The translations under genes were made by a program, and so were the position numbers. The notes below the pieces were generated by a model. It was not told the origin of the DNA and ran no database searches. It saw only the letters and a list, made by a program, of their open reading frames with translations. A stretch of DNA of 64,000 bases, taken from Oscarella lobularis. Taxonomy: Eukaryota > Porifera > Homoscleromorpha > Homosclerophorida > Oscarellidae. The stretch's first letter is position 1. Each line of letters opens with the position of its first letter. The stretch covers positions 1,798,001 through 1,862,000 of the forward strand of contig NC_089178.1 in assembly GCF_947507565.1 (NCBI RefSeq), in the 5' to 3' direction. This document shows positions 47,201 to 58,500 of this stretch, piece after piece.

Positions 47201-47954
47201 ATTAAACAGTTTTATTGTCTTTATTGTGAATTACCTTGTGTGGTTGAAATTTTTGAACCAATCAAGAGAGAAATTGAAAGGTGAGGCGCTTTAAGTTATA
47301 TATATGGTCATATGTCCCGACTCATATTATTACTACTAGTATTTCTGCAAATCTAAAAAACGAAGGCAACGTCATTAAGGCAGGGTTTGGTTAGGCTAGG
47401 GAAATTTTGACCTTAGTTTTCGAATTCTATAGAACGAATGTGAGGCGGTTTTAAGCTTGCTGGATAGCGAAAAAAAGTCGTATCGTTCCTTGACTTTATA
47501 CAAACGGAAACCTGTACCAATTCGCCTATATGAGCCTAAATTTGACCCTGTGTAAGCACAGAGCTCCTTTCGTTAAATAGTTTACATTGTAACTGCTTCG
47601 GCTCCAGATACGAAGACGGCAAGAAGTCAAGGAGAAGTGATAAGGCGAAGCTGAAATTAAAATATAAGAAGGAACTCAAGGCATGTGTGACGTGGTCATT
47701 GAATTTACAACGATGAACGTCTCCTCTAGGGCGCAGTACGCGAAGTGCGAAAAGACGCGTCGTTCTTAGGTCGATTACGACTTAATGAACAACTGGAAAG
47801 GTAACGAGAGGGTCTGCGCACTAATAAGGCTCCAATGATTTTTTTGCTGTGAAGGGATGCCGAAAGACGCAAAAAGGTGAAATCTCTGGAACATCTTCTG
47901 TCTACGCAACAAGCGGAAATGAAAAGCGAGAAACGGCGAAAGAGAAAGCGCTGA
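44272..47954 (+). CDS. NOP14: Nucleolar protein 14 (SSU processome)
   Basis: Starts at 44272 (MAKKRSRAARHHGRQPPARP) and ends at 47954, split into many short exons. Family blocks in order are NPFEVRVNKIKHDVLGKK, GLPGVARGKAIKK, FVDRRFGEYDEQMSVEEKML, DLTHLGQSLA, AHFGGFLFKKKS, SRKEIMEE-like HRSHKEIMEEVV, LDANWDAVRRLL, DDYDTTVKQMAFDKRA, a long acidic tract (about 45845-45980, poly-Asp/Glu), helical repeats, and the C-terminal KLKYKKELKGAVREVRKDASFL with AERRKKVKSLEHLL. NOP14 is part of the small-subunit processome and is needed for 18S rRNA maturation and 40S export. The ending RRKRKR is a nuclear/nucleolar signal. Exon edges in the middle (46400-47500) were not all resolved. Confidence 0.92.
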
Positions 47955-48323
47955 AGTAGTAGGTAGCGAATTGATGAATATTACAACTGGTCACAAACGA
48001 AGTGCTAATGCTTATCATATGACAATTGGCGAGGATCCAGGAGAATCAAAACCCGCCTTGAAATAGTACTGCATTCAAAGTCAGGATATTCAAACAAACG
48101 GTTCTCATTTCTCATTGAAGGCATTTGAAAAAAAAACGAAGGCAGTACAAACCTCTTCCCTTTCACTATCTCACTTTCGATTCTCTAGATCATTTTCTCT
48201 CCTCGCTAGTCCGTACCACTGCCATCTAAGATTCTGTCCAAGAGTGCTCCAATTCTCCACACGCTCTCAGCGAAGTCGGGGTAATGAGGTGCTAGAAAGA
48301 GCACAGAGTCGTCAAGCTCTTGC
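47955..48323. other. Short convergent intergenic region
   Basis: About 370 bp between the stops of NOP14 and MEI4. Contains 3' untranslated sequence and a tatatatata run (48341-48352 lies just inside MEI4). No gene seen. Confidence 0.5.
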
Positions 48324-49732
48324 TTAATGGCGATACAGCCTATATATATAAGTGAGCGAGATTAAGCTGCGAGAGCTGTATATCATCTCTGAAGTCTTCT
48401 CACTCTCTCGACTTGTCTGGAGTAGGGGCGACTCCCAGACAACGTGTTCTAGCGCAGCGAAAACGTAACCGATGCTGACGTACCGCGACTCGGTCAACAA
48501 TTCAAGCCCTGTGCAGGTGAGAGAAATCGTCGGTTACCCATTTTTCCAAAAAAATGTTCCATACTTTGAGCGACCCTTCGCAAGAGCGATCCAAAGTCTC
48601 CCACACAGGCAACCATGCGGATGACGGCTAAATTCGTTAGTCGTTCATTGAGAGAGAGTCGAATTAGCAGAGATGAAAGTTCATTCTTTACTGTATCCTG
48701 AACAGGTATGTTGAACGAGGAAGAGAAAGAGCGGAGACTAACCTTCTCAACGTCAACGTCTACTAGTGCTCTGATTATTGCTTCTATAAAATCGCCCAAC
48801 TTCTTTTCGAGAAGCTCTGGAAGTTGGTTGGACTGGTCGAGCGACAGAGACTCTAGAAACAATTGATACAGTGTCGCGTAGACGGCAAAGAGTTTTACCT
48901 GTGATCACATCGACAGTCGTCTTGAATGGAATCAAGTTGAAGATTCCATCTAGAAGAACTCGAGGAAGTGCCAACGTTATTTCTAAAAGTGCAGTTGGCA
49001 GCAACAACGAGTTCTCTTTCTCTCCTCTACTTACCCTCTATTGCCTTACTAACGGAATCAACCAGCGATGCGGGATGGATTAGTGCGTATTGGAAAACTA
49101 GAGTCAAAGGATCTTTAGTCTGTGCGACTGCCGTTTTTCATTACCCCGAGCAAGAAGGTCAACCCGTTCGAGTATTCCTTCATATCTGGAAGGATTCGAA
49201 TATTCCGGACAGGTATCCAGCCAATTATGACAACCACTGTCATGTGCTTCTCGTTGGTTTTGAAGGAGGGAGGTGGTTGTCTGACTCATTGTCATCTGAG
49301 TCTGAGTCTCGTACCCTAGCCCCAAGGCAAAGGATTGACTTTCTTTCTCTTTCTCTTTCTCTGGCTGTCACACACCAGACGAGTTAGCTTGGCTGTCAAG
49401 TTGCTGCTGACTCTGACTCTCTGTTTCAGATAGCCAATTTCGTCTATGAGAAGCTGCCCCTTTTGTCAACTCCTCTTTCAACAGGACGACTTCCCTTTCG
49501 AGTGCAGCTGCCTACAACGTCAAATCTACCGTAACTGTAAATACTGTGGTAAGCAATACTAAGCATTTAGGGTCCACCATTATCTTACATTACTAGCCCA
49601 CGGAATCCCCACATTTCGCGATACATTTACCTTTTCTCTCCATTTTTCAACCTTATTGACATAGTCAGTTTGCAAATTTTTGGCATATTGTTTTGCCGTT
49701 TGATCTTTCGGCTTGGTTTTCACGACGGCCAT
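48324..49732 (-). CDS. MEI4: Meiosis-specific protein MEI4 homologue
   Basis: Starts at 49732. The N-terminus reads TKPKDQTAKQYAKNLQTDY, then VEKWREKAAALEREVVLLKE, which matches the vertebrate MEI4 opening (SKPADKSSREYTEHL, KWRSKVEILEAEVMQLRQKL) in spacing and coiled-coil character. A poorly conserved middle follows. Later blocks LVDSVSKAIEEITLALPRVL, NERLTNLAVIRMVACVGDF, GSLLRRVAQSMEHFF and RYVSIGYVFAALEHVVWESP correspond to the MEI4 helical C-terminus (FQVQHYVSQSLVTLGNCSLL, RYENIFYLFWVLEQLL). MEI4 acts with REC114 and IHO1 at meiotic chromosome axes to allow SPO11 double-strand breaks. About seven exons; those between 49380 and 49085 are not fully resolved. Stop at 48324-48326. Confidence 0.72.
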
Positions 49733-50554
49733 TGCCTTGACAGAAAACGGCTTACGGTACGTTCGGGTCGTACAGTAAGCTCATTCTACCGTAGCCACTT
49801 TTACAATCATTATTTGTCGCTTAGTAAGCGTTCCTGATGTCATCTATTCGAGTTTTAGCGATAAAAGAGCCGAATCCCGCGTGAGATCACGCGCGTTAGC
49901 GGAGAAGCATTCCATGCGTCTTCACAGCGAAGGCGCTGGTCGTCTTCTCGGTCTTCTAAAGACATTCTTGCTTTGTTCTATCTATCCTTAAAAGAAATCT
50001 TCTGCTGTACTGTCCACTCGGAGCAAAAAAGACGAGGTAGCAGAGAGGCAGAGACTCAACTAGAACCTAGAGAGAGTATTGAACTTGGTAGATTAAGAAT
50101 CTGCTAGCAGTGTGGCTTTTTTGGCATCACGGCGTCAAAATATTGACGCCCAGCAAAAATTGACTTAGACTTCAACACAGTGCATGGTATAGACCAGGTA
50201 AGAAGCAAATGGATCTAGTTGTAACAGTTGTGCAAGCGGTGCGTTGTCAGGCAAAAATCCCTCAGCGATGGACGTATAGATCATGATCTTGGGAAGCCTG
50301 ACACAGTAATTCGTGATTTATTGCACCTTGTAACTGCAGTCACCTTTGACTCACAAGGCCCGTCTACAATAAAAGAATACAACTGAACCATTGTCTTTGC
50401 GACCGAGCCGGGATCTTCTTAGTAATTTTTGAACGTGATGAGACGTGGGCAGTTCTCTCTTCTCATCCTCCTCCACTCCCTTTCGGAGAAATTGATGATC
50501 GCTGGACACCGACAGTTCAACTTTTCTACCAACAGAGACGTCAATAGCTACTAA
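49733..50554. other. Intergenic region, nothing recognised
   Basis: About 820 bp between the divergent MEI4 and the secreted Cys-rich gene. It must hold both promoters and probably a 5' untranslated exon of the latter (an acceptor-like ttgcag lies at about 50555). No repeats or RNA genes were recognised. Confidence 0.45.
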
Positions 50555-51595
50555 TTGCAGTCAGTAATGAAGCTCCTCTTGCGTTTGTCACTCTTCTGTG
50601 TTCTTCTGATTCTGAGTTCTTCGATTACGACGGAGCCACCAACGGACTCTGAAGATCCCGACCCAAATACGAAAACAATTCCTCTGGTTCAATACGTTCG
50701 ATTTCCCGGCGTGCGCTTCATTCCATCGACGGGAAAAGAATTGCGCGTATTCGAGCTGAACAATCAGACGCTTCGAGGCATGTTCGTCGCTCACGACGGT
50801 CACGTGATTTACTTCAAGTCGACGTGCTCCGGAAAGATTCGCGTATGGCAGAAGGGAGGTCGTCGCATTGTCAATCACGAATACTTGTCCAAAGGGCAAA
50901 ACATTCACTTCGTCAACATCGAAGGTCACCGATTTGTCTATGACAATGATAAGACTTACTCCTATGCCAATCACAAGTCGAAGAGGCACGCTCTGAACGA
51001 GTACAAGCAGCGACGATCAGCAGGCCACGAGTCTGAGGAGGAATTGTATCAGGACGCCGTTCACGAATTGTCTATTGACTCGTATACGCCGCTTTTAGTT
51101 GCCGTGTCTCAAGCACTGGGCGAATTTGGCATCTACGGCTATACTGCGCCGTGTTCTCTGCTTCTTCACCAAACGGCGCGGTCAATTTCTACAAAGCTGA
51201 TTTCTGTAGATATGAACTTGACGGAGTTTGACAGCGCCGAGAAAAATCGGTCACTTTATCAATCATATTATCTGAGGCCACAGCACAAACGAGCAAAACG
51301 AGAGTGTCTTTTAGCGACTTTCCTGGGTAAGTTTGTCGTGGGTACAATTATACAAAGGTTAGTGGAGCCTGTTGTGGGTTGGGTTGTTGGAAAGATCACC
51401 GGGTGCGAAGATCTACGAAATGATCCGAACAACGATAACTGCACAGGAATGTGCGGGGAAAAATGCAACTGTTGGAAATGGGTCTGTGGTAATTGCTGTA
51501 ATCACACAGGATGTTATCAGCATGATGTGTGCAAGGGACGGTCATTTGATATACCAGTCGGCTTCAGTTGCCTGTGGTTTCATTGCGCGTTCTAA
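50555..51595 (+). CDS. Secreted protein with PLA2-like Cys-rich C-terminus
   Basis: Frame of up to 346 residues; the more likely initiator is the second Met at 50567 (MKLLLRLSLFCVLLIL), which gives a clean signal peptide. The middle 200 residues are unlike anything I know (VRFPGVRFIPSTGKELRVFE, GHVIYFKSTCSGKIRVW). Basic sites KRHA and KRAKRE suggest proprotein cleavage near residue 248. The mature C-terminal about 95 residues hold GKFVVGTIIQRLVEPVVGWV and a Cys-rich block, CNCWKWVCGNCCNHTGC then YQHDVC. C-Y-x-H-D-x-C resembles the CCxxHDxC active site of secreted phospholipase A2, but the calcium loop is not evident. The family is uncertain and activity is unproven. Intronless. Confidence 0.6.
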   Translation: MQSVMKLLLRLSLFCVLLILSSSITTEPPTDSEDPDPNTKTIPLVQYVRFPGVRFIPSTGKELRVFELNNQTLRGMFVAHDGHVIYFKSTCSGKIRVWQKGGRRIVNHEYLSKGQNIHFVNIEGHRFVYDNDKTYSYANHKSKRHALNEYKQRRSAGHESEEELYQDAVHELSIDSYTPLLVAVSQALGEFGIYGYTAPCSLLLHQTARSISTKLISVDMNLTEFDSAEKNRSLYQSYYLRPQHKRAKRECLLATFLGKFVVGTIIQRLVEPVVGWVVGKITGCEDLRNDPNNDNCTGMCGEKCNCWKWVCGNCCNHTGCYQHDVCKGRSFDIPVGFSCLWFHCAF

Positions 51596-51740
51596 AAGAC
51601 AGTTTTTGCTACTGTACTTAATTAATTGGCTGTTCCTCTTTTGTTTTGTAAGTAATAAAAGCTACATGTATAAATATTAAATAACGAAGATCGTGCTTAG
51701 CGCGCGTTCCTCTACACGCTCGTCAGTCAGTCAGTCAGTC

Positions 51741-53079
51741 ATGGAGGCAGAAACGAAAGAGCGAATAGCAATTGTTGGCAGGTAGCTGTAGAAAACAGTC
51801 ATTCCGACGCGTCTGACCTTTTTTAGTGGTCTCATAGGAAGATGCTGGGCTATGGTAAGTGAACACGACGATCTCATTCATTTTTGTGAGTCGTCTACAG
51901 CTCTTTGCACGCGCCGGCTACTTCGTATCGATCTACGACATCGATTCGGAGCAAGTGAAAGGCGCTCTGGCCGCCACACTACCAATGCTGCTCGACATGG
52001 AATCGCGAGACCTTCTTGGAGGCCAGAAGGCGTCCGATATCCAAAAGCAAATACAGGGAACGAATCAATTGGAAGAAGCGATGCAGGGAGCAATTCACGT
52101 TCAGGTCTACTCGGGGGGCTAAGGACGAGGAAGGGAAGAAAAGTTAAGCGGGATGTTAGGAGTGTGTTCCGGAGTCGGTCGACCTGAAGAAGAGGGTCTT
52201 TGCCCAATTGGATGAGCACGCGTCGGATACGGTTGTCCTGTCGAGTTCGACTTCGTGCATTGTGCCGTCGCTTTTTACGGAAGGACTCAAGCATCGGAGC
52301 CAGTGCATTGTGGCTCATCCGGTCGAGCGAGTATATATAATTTGGCATTGTTTTTATCAGTGTCTATAAAGGTGAATCCTCCTTATTACATACCACTCGT
52401 CGAGTTGGTTCCAGCTGCGTGGACCAATCCGGATGTTGTCCGGCGAACGAGGGCTCTAATGGCAGACATAGGGCAAGCGCCGGTGACTCTCAATAAGGAG
52501 GTGAACGGATTTATACTGAATCGACTGCAATATGCACTCATAATGGAAGCGTGGAGACTAGTCGAGGTATTGTATACAATATTGATGGTTAGCAGTAATT
52601 ATATTAACTAATGAAGGATGGTGTCTGCTCTCCTGAAGATGTAGACACTGCAATGGTGGAAGGTCTTGCCCCGAGGTATTCGTTTATGGGCATTTTTGAA
52701 ACGATGCATCTGAATGCTGACGGTAATCAATTAGACAGCTGTACCGTATCCATTAGTTATGAAAGGGTACCTGTATCCTTTCTGGTAATGAATAACGGGT
52801 GCAGGGGTATTAGGGAATTTTCCAAACGCCCGTTGCACTTTAGGAATGAAGGATTACTGTGAACGGTATGGAGCTAATATCAAAACAGTGTGCGAGACGC
52901 AAAGTCCGGCGAGGGACCTGTCTGGTCGCACTCTGTCTGTCGTCGATGATGCCATGCAAAGGAAGGTGCCTGTGAGTGGATTGGGCGACCGGAGGAAGTG
53001 GCGTGATCGCAGGCTAGCTGCTCTGGCCGTGCATAAAATGATGATGAAGAAAGAGGAGGCGAAATCAATAAATCCATGA
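51741..53079 (+). CDS. CRYL1: Lambda-crystallin / L-gulonate 3-dehydrogenase
   Basis: Seven or so exons from ATG 51741 ([23 protein letters not shown]). The Rossmann fold GSGLIG and [13 protein letters not shown] bind NAD. The next blocks are [55 protein letters not shown] (catalytic His region), [39 protein letters not shown] and [18 protein letters not shown]. The C-terminus ends [17 protein letters not shown]. This follows CRYL1 throughout. It is a cytosolic enzyme that oxidises L-gulonate to 3-dehydro-L-gulonate in the uronate cycle. Next gene GATB begins about 60 bp later on the same strand. Confidence 0.92.
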
Positions 53080-53135
53080 TACTGATGACGGTATCCGGGA
53101 CAGGTGGTCTCTAGTGTGGGCGTGTCATTGAAAAA

Positions 53136-54747
53136 TGTTCAAAGCTTACTCTCGACGCTTTTGTTTTGCAAGCCTAATAGCAGCACAACCGAACAGGTAT
53201 CGCGTTCATTAACGACTCGTATCGAAATATCATAGCGGGGCTCCAAAAGGAAACTAGGCGATGCCGCTCGCTGGAAATCGCTCGTCGGTCTCGAAATCCA
53301 CGCGCAAATTCTCACACCGCTCAAGGCATTCTCTCGCGCCCCGTCTGCATTCGATCGCACGCCGAATACGACCGTCGCGCTGTTCGACGCGGCGCTTCCA
53401 GGCTCGCTTCCCGTTCTAAACGCGTCGTGCGTGCGCGCGGCTCTCGCGACCGCGCTCGCGCTCTCGTGTCGCGTCAATCGACGATCGACGTTCGATCGCA
53501 AGCACTATTTCTATCACGATTTGCCCGCCGGATATCAAATTACGCAGGCGAGAGTCCCATTGGCCGTCGACGGCGAATTGTTCGTGCCGAACGCCGATTG
53601 GTCGACGGAGAAACGCGTACGCGTGCGTCAGCTGCACTTGGAGCACGACAGCGCGCGGGCGTCGATCGACGAAAGCACGGGATTGACTCTCGTCGATTTG
53701 AATCGCAGTGGCGTCGGATTGGTGGAAATTGTGACTGAACCCGATATTACGTGCGGTCGCGAAGCGGCGCGATTTGTTAAGGAATTGAGAGCTTTGCTTG
53801 TTGCTATAGAGACGTGCGATGGTGATGCATCCGAAGGATCTCTTCGTGTTGACGCAAACGTATCCGTTCACGGAAGCGGATCTTTGGGCACTGTGACCGA
53901 AATAAAAAACGTTGGAAAACCGCGTCTGTTGGAGAAGGCCGTCGATTATGAAATACGACGACAGGTCGAGCTGTTGGAGCAAGGCAAGGCAGTGCAACGA
54001 GAAACTAGAGGATTCGATGTGAAGAGAGGCATCACTGTGTCGATGCGTGGCAAAGGTTCGGATGCCCACGATTATCAGTTTATGCCTGAGCCGGACTTAC
54101 CTCCTGTGGTCGTGTCTGAATCGACCTTGGAAAAGATACGCGAGTCGTTGCCTTCGATTCCTGCCACGCGACGACGAACTCTAGTCAAAGAGCACGGCAT
54201 ATTCCTAAGGGATAGTGCGTGGTTGATCGACAACGATGCTCAGAACTATTTTCAAAAAACGATGAATCTCTGTCCTGACGTTGATTCAAAGTTTGTCATG
54301 AAATGGACTAAGGGTTCGCTGGCTGGCCTGTTGAGAAAGACCAAGAGTGCGTCATTCGAGACGTCACCCGTATCGCCGCGTCAATTCGCTTCCCTTCTGC
54401 GACTCGTTCTGCGCGAAACGATCACGAAACTCACCGCCGATCGCGTTCTCGCGCGCATGATCGACGGGGATCGTAACGACGCCGACGTCATCGTCGAGAG
54501 GAAAAGCTGGAAGCTAATAAAGGATCGAGCGGAAATAGAAGCGATGTGTGACGTAGCCTTCCACAAACAAGACCGGACACCGCCGCCACGCGCCGACGTC
54601 TCGGACGACTCCGAGTCGATCGAACGCGCGCTCGCCCATTACGCGGGACGCGTCCAACGAGAAGCCGACGGGCGAATTCATCCGCAGACGCTACGTCAAG
54701 TGCTTCTTCAAAGGCTTGGTGGGGCGAGAAGACGACCAGAGGAATGA
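53136..54747 (+). CDS. GATB: Glutamyl-tRNA(Gln) amidotransferase subunit B, mitochondrial
   Basis: From about 53250 a continuous frame reads WKSLVGLEIHAQILTPLKAF, VALFDAALPGSLPVLN, KHYFYHDLPAGYQITQ, LEHDSARASIDE, TLVDLNRSGVGLVEIVTEPD, EGSLRVDANVSV, TEIKNVGKPRLLEKAVDYEI, ETRGFD and DAHDYQFMPEPDLPP, all diagnostic of GatB. The C-terminal part is the Asn/Gln amidotransferase tail (YqeY-like) domain. With GatA and GatC it turns Glu-tRNA(Gln) into Gln-tRNA(Gln) in mitochondria. The 5' end is unclear: an ATG at 53136 (MFKAYSRRFCFASLIAAQPN) would give a mitochondrial presequence, but its donor phase does not fit the main exon, so the true first exon may differ. Stop at 54745-54747. Confidence 0.88.
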
Positions 54748-54893
54748 CGGCTATTCGCGTGCGCGGGAGAGAAAAAAATATAAGGATGAAATTCTCTCAC
54801 TAAAATTGCATTGCAATGTATACAAAGCTCCCCGCGAAACTGGTAAAGTCAAGTTCTTGTTCCTAAACGATGGGTGTGGCCATCACGTACGTT

Positions 54894-55409
54894 TTATCGA
54901 ACGAGAAGACCCGATAGCACTCTCGCTGGTTTTTTCGTTATCTTTCTGGCGTGCGGCGGTGGTGGCGGCGCCGCCGCCGCCGCCGCCGCCGCCGTCGTCG
55001 TCGATTCGCCTTCGGCTTTGGGTGGTTTGATGATTGGCTTTGACTGTTTGAATTGCACTACTCGTTGCGAAAGATCGCGAAAGGATCTCGGCGATTTCGA
55101 CGCGGCGATCAGCTTTTGTCGCGTTGTCGTCGTCAGCGGCGGTCGCCGAGACGGCGATTTGTTCTTTCGCTTCCAAACAAGCAGGCCCAGGATGCGAACG
55201 GAAGCCTTGAACATTGCGTTCGCCGCGTTCCACGCGACGACGAAAGGTCCGTTCGATCGAACGTAGAGTCTGCCGGCGCGATAGTCGCTCACTGTGCCGA
55301 CGACGTCGATGACGAATACGACGGCGGTGAACGTGGTGAGACAGATCGACGTTGCGTCCATCAAAGATAAAAAAGGGTCGGATGAGGATCGAATGAATGA
55401 CTGGCTCAC
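54894..55409 (-). CDS. Small membrane protein with poly-Ala/Pro tail, unknown
   Basis: Intronless frame of 171 residues starting at 55409. A hydrophobic helix (ATSICLTTFTAVVFVIDVVG) is followed by a second weaker one (GPFVVAWNAANAMFKASVRI), then a basic, Ser-rich tail. The tail contains eight Ala and five Pro residues encoded by a gcc/ggc trinucleotide run at about 54964-55005. I know no family for it. The frame is open and sits opposite no other gene, which argues for a real gene, but the evidence is modest. It would be convergent with GATB. Confidence 0.5.
   Translation of the reverse strand: MSQSFIRSSSDPFLSLMDATSICLTTFTAVVFVIDVVGTVSDYRAGRLYVRSNGPFVVAWNAANAMFKASVRILGLLVWKRKNKSPSRRPPLTTTTRQKLIAASKSPRSFRDLSQRVVQFKQSKPIIKPPKAEGESTTTAAAAAAAAPPPPPHARKITKKPARVLSGLLVR
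54958..55008. repeat. GCC/GTC trinucleotide repeat
   Basis: Run of ggcggc, then about eight gcc and four gtc/cgt units, inside the minus-strand small membrane protein. Confidence 0.85.
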
Positions 55410-55564
55410 GCGTAAACCGATATGAGTATGTAGGTATACCGTTCACGCCCACTCGTGACGTTCGTCGTCTAAATATAGGCTAGAGAGAAACGAAGCAGGG
55501 GTGAAATCAATTAGACTTGATACTGCGCTGCTAGCCTTTTAGAATTGCAAACAAGGCGTGCAAT

Positions 55565-58500
55565 GACCCCTCTTCGAATACTGCTTGGATTAGGATGCGT
55601 TGTTCTGGTCAAAAGCGACAGTGACATAAGCCACCACTTCTTTCCGGAACAGGACAAATTCGCAACGGACGATCCCTTCTACGAACTGGCACCAGCTGGC
55701 AACATAAAAGGATACACGGTTCCGATCAATCTGACCGAGGCAGGAAGAGAAGGGATCCCCTTTGGACGACCGATAGTCTCTAATGTATCTACTCTAGGCT
55801 ATCGATGCAATAGACCAGCCCAGCATCATCTCGTACATTGAAGTCGTTCTATTAGGAATGAATTGGGAAACCGGAGCCGGACCCATATTGGAGGTCAATT
55901 AGACCGCGTAGTTGTCATTCATCATCATGAGTGGACTCGCGTGCTTGTCATCGGGTTGCTCCAGGCACGGGGTCTCGCGCTGGCTTCTTTTCATGTGCTC
56001 TTTCACTTGACAGGCATCTGACCTCGGGCGTTTTCTGGATTCGTTTGATTGGGATCGAGAGGTTCGCGTTGCCATGAACGACTATCGGGCACTTCATATG
56101 AAACGGAAGGCCATGTTCAGCGTCAAGAGAGTAGGCTCGCAAAACTTGCGTCTCGCACGTTTTTTCATCGGTTTCTCCCTCGCAGAGTTCAAAGGAACTC
56201 GAAAATAATCTGATGGGTGTATTGAATAGGGCATTTTCTTCTGGTCAGCATGAAATTTCTTATAGGTTTGATTTCATTGCTACCTGAAATACGATTCTTT
56301 ATGCTATAATTCAGTTTGGTTGATAATGTTCTCAAGACTGATTACCTGTCGTCGTCTGCGTCTTCCTATCGTATTTATTTGTTTTCCTTTCCATACTTGA
56401 CGACTCTAGACAAACAGGTTATGCTTTTATAAAATATAGCAATGTTTTTTCAATTGTTTTTGTAATAGATGTACTATTACAATTTGGAAAGCGGCAAAGG
56501 ATGTGGAAATTCAATGTGGATTGCAAAAAATAGGTATAACACGCACACATACGCAGAGAGGTAAAGATTATCTGCGTGGCTTCATTTAGATACATATGGA
56601 TCGACCTGAACGCCGGCCCTGTTACTATAGTGCAGAAATGCGACAGCACATCGACGCTTCCTCGCTTGATCGATGATACAACGTTACCAAGAATGGACCG
56701 CTATGGAGAGAAGGAAAATTTCAGGTCAGCTGACAGTACTTTACTGGCACTTCTCTTCTATGATCGATTACAGGCGTGTGGAATTCTTCTCAGTAGTTGC
56801 AGCTTTGCTGTACAAAGTGGCTGAGGAGGTCATCTTTCCTTCTCTTCACGCTCTTCGACCGTACTCAGATTCAAGGCATCTTACCATTCACCTCTTTGTT
56901 ATCACGGACAAGTAGAATGCACGAGTAATTTCGTTATTTTTTTATATTTATTTATTGATTGTAGTCACGAAGAAGCTGGATTTGGTCAAGTTGACTGGCA
57001 GAAAATTCGGTCTCTTATAGGTAATACTGCATCTGTGTGCAAGACTTGACCTTTTATTGCTCGATGCTAGGCGGCCTTTCTTTGTTTGGGCAGAAGATGT
57101 TGTACAAGATGGAAAAAATGTCCTTCTTCAGTTGCTCTCACTGCGTTGCTGCGTACAGTCATGCACTAAAAACGCAATTAGCTAAACATGACACACGCAA
57201 GTCTTCCGTGACGTTGACTAACTACTTAGACTCTAAGGGTGGGTAAATTGAATAGCCAATATCTCTGAAGTATCATAATGGTTTTTACTCTAGAATTGCA
57301 TTATTGGCTTCAAAAGTTTCGATCTGAATTCGAAGTGAAGAACGTTCCCATCGATGATCTCTCAGCATTCGAGACCCACAATGCCGTGCCAGTGTATCTA
57401 TTTAGTCTGCAGTCCTTTGAATCTCTTCTACTGGACGGCAACAAACAGTAAGACTCGGTTCTTCTACCTCTGATGAGGCAGGCGTTTTTATATATCCATA
57501 ATGTAGAGCTGTTGCTTTTGACGACATGGTGATAGCCGTTCAGACGAAAAAGCTAGAATACCCTTGCGCTACTTCGTGCGTCAACGGCAAAGTGCGGAGG
57601 ATAAAAGGAAGCGTCTTCTTAGACATTATAGTCTTTTTCGTTACAGTTTCAAATGGCCTCTGGAGATATGACGAGACCAATCGCAGCTGCCTTGCTGACT
57701 ACTCTCTATGGAATTTTGCCGAGCCATTTCGTGATGAGGTTTGCGTTACTGCTCTTCTTCTTGATTAATTAATTAATCAATGTCGCCTTTTTGTTTGTTT
57801 GATTGTAGGCATCATGTGAACAAGACCGAGTCTTTTCCTTTGTGGTCCACGGGCCTGACGCCGTTTGGATACCTCTCTGACAGCTTGGAGCTGTCCTTCT
57901 CGCTGACTGACGCTATATTCAGAGGTATGTCAGATGGAATGCATGGTTAATTAAAAGATCTATTCCTTTCCAGCTCCTGTGCTGTCTAATATCGAGAAGT
58001 ATCTTTCAATGGTTACAAACGCCATGAAGCACTACGCGGTACAGCGAACGATTTCATACGGTTTCCTTGCAGGGTTCTGTCCACATGAGTCGGCGACCCT
58101 CACTCTCCCTCCTATCGCCGACCCATACTACTAAAACGTTATGACGGGCCGGCCCGTCCCTTGCAATAATTACTGCAGAAGTCATAGGCCTTTATAAGTA
58201 AAAATTCACTTTCCCAACAGTTTTATTTACTGAAGCTAGGAGAGTCAGCCCTTCGCTTGCATTAGTTACTCCGAAGGCTTAAAAAATGGCGAGTAAAGCC
58301 GATTGTTAGACTAAAGCTACATTTTTTCTTGGGGTATTACTCCCAGCATAATACACTATATATCTATGCTTCCAGACCCTTCTAAAAAATTCTCGGTAGA
58401 ACTCTGTCCTTGTATTAAACGTGTTTCTAAATGTAGTCTTTTGGAGTGGACGTCTGTTCGGCTTTGTCATTACTTGATTGTACGGAGCTGGCGATGCGGT

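Noticed and set aside
58080-58140. Early stop after an exon-like block (GSVHMSRRPSLSLL)
   Set aside because: A longer intron to 58434 restores a coherent frame into the membrane-helix exon; the block is probably intronic or a minor alternative end.
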